Source of the DNA: Sva-07 sp031398325
GTDB lineage: Bacteria > Actinomycetota > Acidimicrobiia > Acidimicrobiales > Ilumatobacteraceae
DNA length: 18,700 nucleotides
Reading direction: 5' to 3'
NCBI GenBank assembly: GCA_031398325.1
Contig: JANNNB010000010.1
Span: forward strand, 1-18,700
Shown: one piece after another, positions 13,879 to 18,700 of the stretch
How positions within the stretch are numbered: the stretch's first letter is position 1
How the letters are laid out: every line of letters begins with the position of its first letter
Position numbers and translations under genes: made by a program
The notes under the pieces: model-generated
The model's input: the letters and a program-made list of their open reading frames with translations, nothing else
What the model was told of the DNA's origin: nothing
Database searches by the model: none

Positions 13879-16656
13879 GTGGATCTGACCGCCGAAGAAC
13901 TCCGACTACGCGAGGCGCGAGAGGGGGTCGGCTGGCGGACGTGGGGTCCCTATCTCAGCGAGCGTCAGTGGGGGACCGTGCGCGAGGACTACTCGTCGGG
14001 TGGCGATGCGTGGGACTACCTCACCCATGACCAGTCGCGTTCTCGCGCCTACCGGTGGGGCGAGGACGGCATCGCCGGGATCAGCGACGACAAGCAGCGC
14101 CTGTGCTTTGCAATCGGGCTGTGGAACGAACACGACCCGATCATCAAGGAGCGGCTCTTCGGGCTCACCAACAGCGAGGGCAACCACGGCGAGGACGTGA
14201 AGGAGTACTACTTCTACGTCGACAACGTCCCGACGCACTCGTACCAGCGCTACCTCTACAAGTACCCGCACGCAGCGTTCCCCTACGAGGAGCTCGTGCG
14301 AGTCAACGCCCAACGGTCCCGACTGGAGCCCGAATACGAGCTGGTCGACACCGGCGTGTTCTCCGACGGTCGGTACTTCGACGTCGAGGTCGAATACGCC
14401 AAAGCGGCGCCGGACGACATCGCGATCCTCATCACGGTTCACAATCGAGGGTCGGTCGACGCGCCGATCCACCTGCTGCCGACGTTGTGGTTCCGCAACA
14501 GCTGGTCGTGGCCGCCGAACGAGGTCCGCCCTGCGATGTCACGAGCCGATGACGGCACCGGAACACACGCAGCGGTGAGGGTCGATCATCCGACCCTCGG
14601 TCAGTGGCATCTGGACGCAGAGCCAGGTGCCGAACTGCTCTTCTGCGAGAACGAATCGAACTCAGAGCGATTGTGGGGGAGCGCGAACCCGACGCCGTTC
14701 GTGAAGGACGGCATCAACGAGTACGTCGTCGCTGGGAACGCCGCGGCGGTGAACCCCGAGGGCCACGGAACGAAGGTCGCGGCGCACGTCGAGCTCATGG
14801 TGCCGGCCGGCACGAGCACGTCGTACCGCCTGCGTCTCGCCGCGGGCCCGGCCGGAGCAGCGACCGAGCCGTTCGGCGACGTCGACGAGATCGTCGCCAC
14901 CCGGCGCGCCGAGGCTGACGAGTTCTACGAGGCGATCACCCCGTCGACCGTCGGCGACCACGAACGAGCGGTGATGCGCCAGGCGCTCGCCGGAATGCTC
15001 TGGTCGAAGCAGTGCTACTACTTCGACGTCGACGTGTGGCTCCAGGAGCACGAAGCCCACCCGCTTCGGGCGCCCAAGCACGAGAACTCGCGCAACGAGG
15101 CGTGGTTCCACATGGTCAACCACGACGTCATCTCGATGCCGGACAAGTGGGAGTACCCGTGGTTCGCCGCATGGGATCTGGCCTTTCACACCGTGCCGCT
15201 GATGATGGTCGATCCCGACTTCGCGAAGAGCCAGCTCGACTTGATGCTGTCGCCCACCTATCTCCATCCGACCGGACAGATTCCCGCATACGAGTGGAAC
15301 TTCAGCGACGTCAACCCGCCGGTCCATGCCCTGGCGACGCTGCTGGTGCACCGCCTCGATGCGGCGCTGGCCGGTGACGAGGAGGTCGACATCGATTTCC
15401 TCAAGACCTCGTTCGGCAAGCTGGTGATGAACTTCACCTGGTGGGTCAACCGCAAGGATCCATCCGGTCGCAGCGTCTACGAGGGCGGGTTCCTCGGGCT
15501 CGACAACATCGGCGTGTTCGATCGGAGTTCCCCGCTGCCGACCGGAGGGCGACTGGAACAGGCGGACGGCACGGCGTGGATGGCGCTGTTCACCCAGAAC
15601 ATGCTCGAGCTGTCGATGACCCTCGCATCGCACGATCGAACCTACGACGACTTCGTGCTGCAGTTCCTCCAGCGGTTCTTCTGGATCGCGGCGGCCATCG
15701 ACCCGGTCGGCGACCATCCCGACGAGATCTGGGACGACGAGGAGGGCTTCTTCTACGACGTCCTGCGCCTGCCCGACGGGACCGGTCAGCGGCTGAAGGT
15801 CCGATCGCTCGTCGGCCTCCTCCCGATGTGTGCGACCACGGTGATCAGCGCCGAGACACTCGCCCGGTTCCCCGAGATGCACGGCGCCGTCGCGGACCAA
15901 CTGCGTCGCAACCAAGACCTCCTCGGCACGATCCCCGACCCGTTGAAGCCAGGGGTCTCCGGCCGCCACATCCTGTCGCTCGTCAACGAGGACAAGCTGC
16001 GGCGGATCCTGATGCGGATGCTCGACGAGGAGCGCTTCCTCGGCCCGCACGGCATCCGCTCGGTGTCGCGCGCCCACCTCGACGAGCCGTACGTCTTCGA
16101 CGTCGCCGGTCAGGAGTATCGGGTGCAGTACGAGCCCGGTGAGTCGACGTCAGGCATGTTCGGCGGCAACTCCAACTGGCGTGGCCCGGTGTGGTTCCCC
16201 ATGAACGTCATCATCATCAGAGCGCTGCTCCAGCACTACTCGTACTACGGCAACGACTTCACGATCGAGTGCCCGACCGGGTCGGGAGTGCAGCTGACCT
16301 TGTTCGAGGTCGCGAAGGAGTTGAGCGATCGGCTCATCGGCACGTTCGTCCCCGGGCCCGATGGCACGCGTCCCGTCTACGGCGGGGCCGAACCGTTCAC
16401 CTCCGACGAGCACTGGAACGATCTGGTGCTGTTCTACGAGTACTTCCACGGCGACACGGGTGCTGGTCTCGGTGCGTCGCACCAGACGGGGTGGACCGGG
16501 CTGGTCGCCCGCCTGATCCAGATGTTCGGTGACATCGATGCCAACACCCTGTTGCAGCAGGGTGGCTCGGTGCTGGCCAAGCCGTACCGTCGCCTCGCCG
16601 ACGAACCGCTCGGCGACGCCGAGGACGCCCGTCGGGCCCGGGGCGTCAACACCTGA
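13879..16656 (+). CDS. GH63-like glucosidase (MGH1-type glycoside hydrolase)
   Basis: This 925-residue protein belongs to the large bacterial glucosidases related to GH63 (mannosyl-oligosaccharide glucosidase fold). The N-terminus WGPYLSERQWGTVREDYS-GGDAWDYL and EGNHGEDVKEYYFYVDN lead a beta-rich domain to about residue 340. The (alpha/alpha)6 barrel follows, with YPWFAAWDLAFH (Asp433, probable general acid), GNSNWRGPVWFPMN (about 763-776) and FYEYFHGDTGAGLGASHQTGWTGLV (Glu854, probable base). Catalytic residues are assigned by analogy with GH63 enzymes. There is no signal peptide, so it probably acts on a cytosolic alpha-glucoside; the substrate is unknown. The GTG start gives the family N-terminus and has CAGACT 6 nt upstream, without a Shine-Dalgarno. 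It seems to be transcribed alone. Confidence 0.92.
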   Translation: MDLTAEELRLREAREGVGWRTWGPYLSERQWGTVREDYSSGGDAWDYLTHDQSRSRAYRWGEDGIAGISDDKQRLCFAIGLWNEHDPIIKERLFGLTNSEGNHGEDVKEYYFYVDNVPTHSYQRYLYKYPHAAFPYEELVRVNAQRSRLEPEYELVDTGVFSDGRYFDVEVEYAKAAPDDIAILITVHNRGSVDAPIHLLPTLWFRNSWSWPPNEVRPAMSRADDGTGTHAAVRVDHPTLGQWHLDAEPGAELLFCENESNSERLWGSANPTPFVKDGINEYVVAGNAAAVNPEGHGTKVAAHVELMVPAGTSTSYRLRLAAGPAGAATEPFGDVDEIVATRRAEADEFYEAITPSTVGDHERAVMRQALAGMLWSKQCYYFDVDVWLQEHEAHPLRAPKHENSRNEAWFHMVNHDVISMPDKWEYPWFAAWDLAFHTVPLMMVDPDFAKSQLDLMLSPTYLHPTGQIPAYEWNFSDVNPPVHALATLLVHRLDAALAGDEEVDIDFLKTSFGKLVMNFTWWVNRKDPSGRSVYEGGFLGLDNIGVFDRSSPLPTGGRLEQADGTAWMALFTQNMLELSMTLASHDRTYDDFVLQFLQRFFWIAAAIDPVGDHPDEIWDDEEGFFYDVLRLPDGTGQRLKVRSLVGLLPMCATTVISAETLARFPEMHGAVADQLRRNQDLLGTIPDPLKPGVSGRHILSLVNEDKLRRILMRMLDEERFLGPHGIRSVSRAHLDEPYVFDVAGQEYRVQYEPGESTSGMFGGNSNWRGPVWFPMNVIIIRALLQHYSYYGNDFTIECPTGSGVQLTLFEVAKELSDRLIGTFVPGPDGTRPVYGGAEPFTSDEHWNDLVLFYEYFHGDTGAGLGASHQTGWTGLVARLIQMFGDIDANTLLQQGGSVLAKPYRRLADEPLGDAEDARRARGVNT

Positions 16657-16699
16657 AGCGTGGACCCGGCGCTTCGTGCCAGCCGCGAACGCATCAGGT
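16651..16699 (+). terminator. Nested hairpin after the glucosidase gene
   Basis: GAAGCG (16655-16660) pairs with CGCTTC (16670-16675) over 9 nt, and ACCTGA (16651-16656) can pair with TCAGGT (16694-16699); the two overlap by two bases, so they partly compete. The structure includes the stop codon and lies before the next promoter candidate. There is no U-tract. Confidence 0.35.
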
Positions 16700-16706
16700 C
16701 GACGGC

Positions 16707-16712
16707 TAGGTT
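16707..16712 (+). promoter_or_regulatory. Candidate -10 box for the chorismate mutase-miaA-dapF operon
   Basis: TAGGTT ends 8 nt before the chorismate mutase ATG; no Shine-Dalgarno sequence is present. The arrangement suggests a leaderless or nearly leaderless operon mRNA. Confidence 0.45.
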
Positions 16713-16720
16713 CTGCGAAG

Positions 16721-17023
16721 ATGAGTGACCAGGCCGACGACCCGCAACTGGTCGAGTACCGAGCGAGCATCGACAACATCGACGCAGCGCTCGTGCATCT
16801 GCTCGCCGAGCGGTTCAAGATCACCAAAGCCGTCGGTCGGTACAAGGCCGCCGCCGACCTCCCGCCCGCAGATCCGGCGCGCGAGGAGGTCCAGATCACG
16901 CGGCTGCGCACGCTCGCCGAGGAATCCGGTCTCGACCCGGTGTTCACCGAGAAGTTCATCCGCTTCGTCGTGGCCGAGGTCATCCACCACCACCAACGGA
17001 TCGCAGAGGGCGAAGCGTTCTGA
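16721..17023 (+). CDS. Chorismate mutase, AroQ class
   Basis: This 100-residue all-helical enzyme converts chorismate to prephenate, the first step towards phenylalanine and tyrosine. The active-site residues of the E. coli AroQ domain are found at a constant offset of three: R14, R31, K42, D51, R54 and E55 (YRASIDNID, ERFKITKAVGRYKA, ADPAREE). The E. coli Gln88 position is His91, with Q92 next to it. The length fits a free-standing monofunctional enzyme; no prephenate dehydratase or ACT domain is attached and there is no export signal. The ATG at 16721 is chosen because an in-frame extension to 16529 runs back into the glucosidase gene. miaA begins 17 nt after the stop, so they are probably cotranscribed. 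Confidence 0.93.
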   Translation: MSDQADDPQLVEYRASIDNIDAALVHLLAERFKITKAVGRYKAAADLPPADPAREEVQITRLRTLAEESGLDPVFTEKFIRFVVAEVIHHHQRIAEGEAF

Positions 17024-17040
17024 CCGGCGGCCGGCGCGTC

Positions 17041-17949
17041 GTGCGGATCGCGATCGTGGGATCGACCGCCACGGGCAAGTCCGACGTGGCGATGGAGGTC
17101 GCCCGCACCGTGCCCGGCACCCACCTCGTTTCGGTCGACAGCATGCAGGTGTACCGGGGGATGGACATCGGCACCGCGAAGCCGACTGCGGCCGAACGGG
17201 CCGAGATTCCCCACCACTGTCTCGACCTCGTGGAGCCGAATGACGACTTCACCGTCGCCCGGTTCAAGTCGGCGCACGCATCCGCGCTGGGCGCCGTCGC
17301 CGCCCGGGGTGGCACCGCCGTGCTGGTCGGAGGGACGGGCCTGTACCACCGAGTGGTCATCGACGACTTCGACCTGCCCGGTGAATGGCCCGAACTGCGA
17401 GCGGAACTGGAATCGGACGCCGACATCGGATCGCTCCACGACCGGCTCGCCGCGCTCGACCCGGTGGCGGCGGCGAAGATCGAGCCGAACAACCAGCGAC
17501 GGATCGTGCGAGCGCTCGAAGTGACGCTCGGCAGCGGCCGACCGTTCAGTTCCTTCGGGCCGGGGGTCGACGCGTACCCCGACACCGGGGTGATGCAGAT
17601 CGGCATCCGCCGGCCGCGTGCGGCGTTGGCGGACCGCATCGCAGCTCGAATCCATCGGATGATCGATGACGGCCTCGTCGACGAGGTGCGGGCCATCGCG
17701 AGCCACCCGGGGTTTTCCCGTACGTCGGCCCAGGCGCTCGGATACAAGGAAATCCTCGAGCACCTGGAGGGCTCGATCAGTCAGGATGAGGCCGTCGACA
17801 TGATCATCACCCGTACCCGACAGTTCGCCGTCCGCCAGGAGCGATGGTTCCGCCGCGATCCACGCGTACGCTGGGTCGACGTCGAGCACGATCCGGTGGC
17901 CGAAGTGGTACCGACCGTTCTCGGCACGCTCGACCAACTCTCACGATGA
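17041..17949 (+). CDS. miaA: tRNA dimethylallyltransferase
   Basis: MiaA transfers a dimethylallyl group from DMAPP to N6 of A37 in tRNAs that read codons beginning with U. The 302-residue length is normal. Visible motifs are the P-loop GSTATGKS (7-14), SVDSMQVYRGMDIGTAKPT with the catalytic Asp33, HHCLDLVEPNDDFTVARF, VGGTGLY, NNQRRIVRALEV, QALGYKEI and TRQFAVRQERWFR near the end. The start is a GTG placed 17 nt after the chorismate mutase stop without a clear Shine-Dalgarno, which points to translational coupling. The stop overlaps the dapF start as ATGA. Adjacent miaA and dapF is a common arrangement in actinobacteria, often followed by hflX. Confidence 0.97.
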   Translation: MRIAIVGSTATGKSDVAMEVARTVPGTHLVSVDSMQVYRGMDIGTAKPTAAERAEIPHHCLDLVEPNDDFTVARFKSAHASALGAVAARGGTAVLVGGTGLYHRVVIDDFDLPGEWPELRAELESDADIGSLHDRLAALDPVAAAKIEPNNQRRIVRALEVTLGSGRPFSSFGPGVDAYPDTGVMQIGIRRPRAALADRIAARIHRMIDDGLVDEVRAIASHPGFSRTSAQALGYKEILEHLEGSISQDEAVDMIITRTRQFAVRQERWFRRDPRVRWVDVEHDPVAEVVPTVLGTLDQLSR

Positions 17950-18700
17950 CGACGATCCGCCTGACGAAGCACCACGCCCTCGGTAACGACTTCCTCGTGC
18001 TGCTCGAGGTGCCGGACGGCGCCGGATCGGGACCTGACATGTCGGAGCTCGCTCGTCGGCTGTGTGATCGGCGTCGAGGGGTCGGTGCAGACGGTCTCCT
18101 GATCGCGGAACCTGCACATGGGTACACCGCACGAATGACACTGTTCAACGCCGATGGATCTCGGGCGGAGATGAGCGGCAACGGAATCCGGTGCTTCGCC
18201 CAGGCATTGGCCAGCGACACCGGGTCGCTCGAAGATCAGCTGATCCTCACCGACGCCGGAGACCGCTCGATCACGATGTCGTCGACCGACGATGTGCACA
18301 CGATTTCGGCCCGCGTCGAGATGGGCGACGTGACGTCGCTGGCCGAGCCCCCCGGATGGAACTCCCTCGGTTGCCATCCTGACCGCCCGGTCATGCATGT
18401 CAGCCTCGGCAACCCGCACAGCGTCGTCGGCGTCGACGAGGTCGCTGTGGTCGACCTGGCCGACCTCGGCGGAAAGGTGCCGCACGTCAACCTCGAGATC
18501 GTCGAGCCCGGTCCGGAGACGACCGGGATCACGATGCGCGTGCACGAGCGCGGAGCCGGCATCACCGAGGCGTGCGGCACGGGCGCCTGTGCGGCAGCGT
18601 TCGCAGCGAGGTCGTGGGGCCTCGTCGCCGGCGGCTCGTCCGAGGTGATCGTGCACATGGATGGTGGAACGGCCGTCGTCGGTTTCGACGACGACTCGCC
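17946..18700 (+). CDS. dapF: Diaminopimelate epimerase (3' end outside window)
   Basis: DapF converts LL- to meso-diaminopimelate, the precursor of lysine and of the peptidoglycan cross-link. The frame is open from the ATG to the window end: 251 codons, compared with about 270-290 for the family, so only a short C-terminal piece is missing. Motifs are KHHALGNDFLVL at the N-terminus, GVGADGLL, FNADGSRAEMSGNGIRCFA with catalytic Cys83, LGNPHSV, and HERGAGITEACGTGACA with catalytic Cys210. Both halves of the two-domain fold are therefore present and look active. The start overlaps the miaA stop by 4 nt (ATGA), so the genes are cotranslated. No sign of frameshift. Confidence 0.96.
   Translation, partial: MTTIRLTKHHALGNDFLVLLEVPDGAGSGPDMSELARRLCDRRRGVGADGLLIAEPAHGYTARMTLFNADGSRAEMSGNGIRCFAQALASDTGSLEDQLILTDAGDRSITMSSTDDVHTISARVEMGDVTSLAEPPGWNSLGCHPDRPVMHVSLGNPHSVVGVDEVAVVDLADLGGKVPHVNLEIVEPGPETTGITMRVHERGAGITEACGTGACAAAFAARSWGLVAGGSSEVIVHMDGGTAVVGFDDDS

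Noticed and set aside
14662..16077. 471-codon minus-strand open frame opposite the glucosidase gene
   Set aside because: It is antisense to conserved GH63 motifs, and its His/Arg/Val-rich product looks like a shadow.
16150..17937. 595-codon minus-strand open frame across the glucosidase end, chorismate mutase and miaA
   Set aside because: It crosses three genes with secure motifs, and its product has no domain.
1..18700. CRISPR array, insertion sequence, tRNA or rRNA gene, toxin-antitoxin or defence cassette
   Set aside because: I found no regularly spaced repeats, transposase motifs, cloverleaf-like segments or defence domains. Gaps are at most about 140 nt and are described individually.

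Overview
The window is dense, high-G+C DNA with short gaps, both strands used, frequent GTG starts and ATGA stop/start overlaps. The gene set points to an actinobacterium: a DUF2630 protein, a SecE2-type dodecin, a miaA-dapF pair and many starts with a -10-like hexamer directly upstream. My best guess is class Acidimicrobiia (Ilumatobacter-like), by inference from gene content only. Both ends cut a gene: hppA on the left and dapF on the right. I see no mobile element, CRISPR array, tRNA or rRNA, and no gene-free stretch longer than about 140 bases.

Layout. 1-2916 (+): the C-terminal part of a proton-pumping pyrophosphatase, a DedA membrane protein, a long inverted repeat and a glycine-zipper protein of unknown function. 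2947-4000: an alpha/beta hydrolase (-) divergent from a DUF2630 protein (+). 4130-6815 (+): a fusion of an alpha/beta hydrolase with a GlnD-like ACT-ACT tail, then ACC deaminase (acdS). 6855-8284: a P-loop kinase (-) divergent from a short-chain dehydrogenase (+). 8289-11603 (-): a D-aminoacylase-like amidohydrolase, a secreted protein of unknown function and a SRPBCC protein. 11681-12975 (+): a PlsC-type acyltransferase with a dodecin-like domain at its C-terminus, overlapping by 4 nt a free-standing dodecin. 12992-16656: a ferritin-like predicted metal hydrolase (-) divergent from a 925-residue GH63-like glucosidase (+). 16721-18700 (+): chorismate mutase, miaA and dapF, probably one operon.

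How the genes may work together. The right end is housekeeping: aromatic amino acid entry, tRNA modification, and diaminopimelate for lysine and cell wall. The rest is a set of small, mostly separately transcribed metabolic genes. Two protein architectures stand out. One is the acyltransferase-dodecin fusion, whose partner dodecin is translated from an overlapping start. This could place a membrane-lipid acyltransferase on a dodecameric shell. The other is the alpha/beta hydrolase with a GlnD-type tandem ACT tail just upstream of acdS, suggesting a hydrolase controlled by an amino acid.

At the DNA level, nine genes without a Shine-Dalgarno sequence carry a TAnnnT or CAnnnT hexamer ending 6-8 nt before the start codon, the arrangement expected for leaderless mRNAs. 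Inverted repeats at several promoters (before the acyltransferase-dodecin, glucosidase, dehydrogenase and glycine-zipper genes) are candidate operators or RNA structures.
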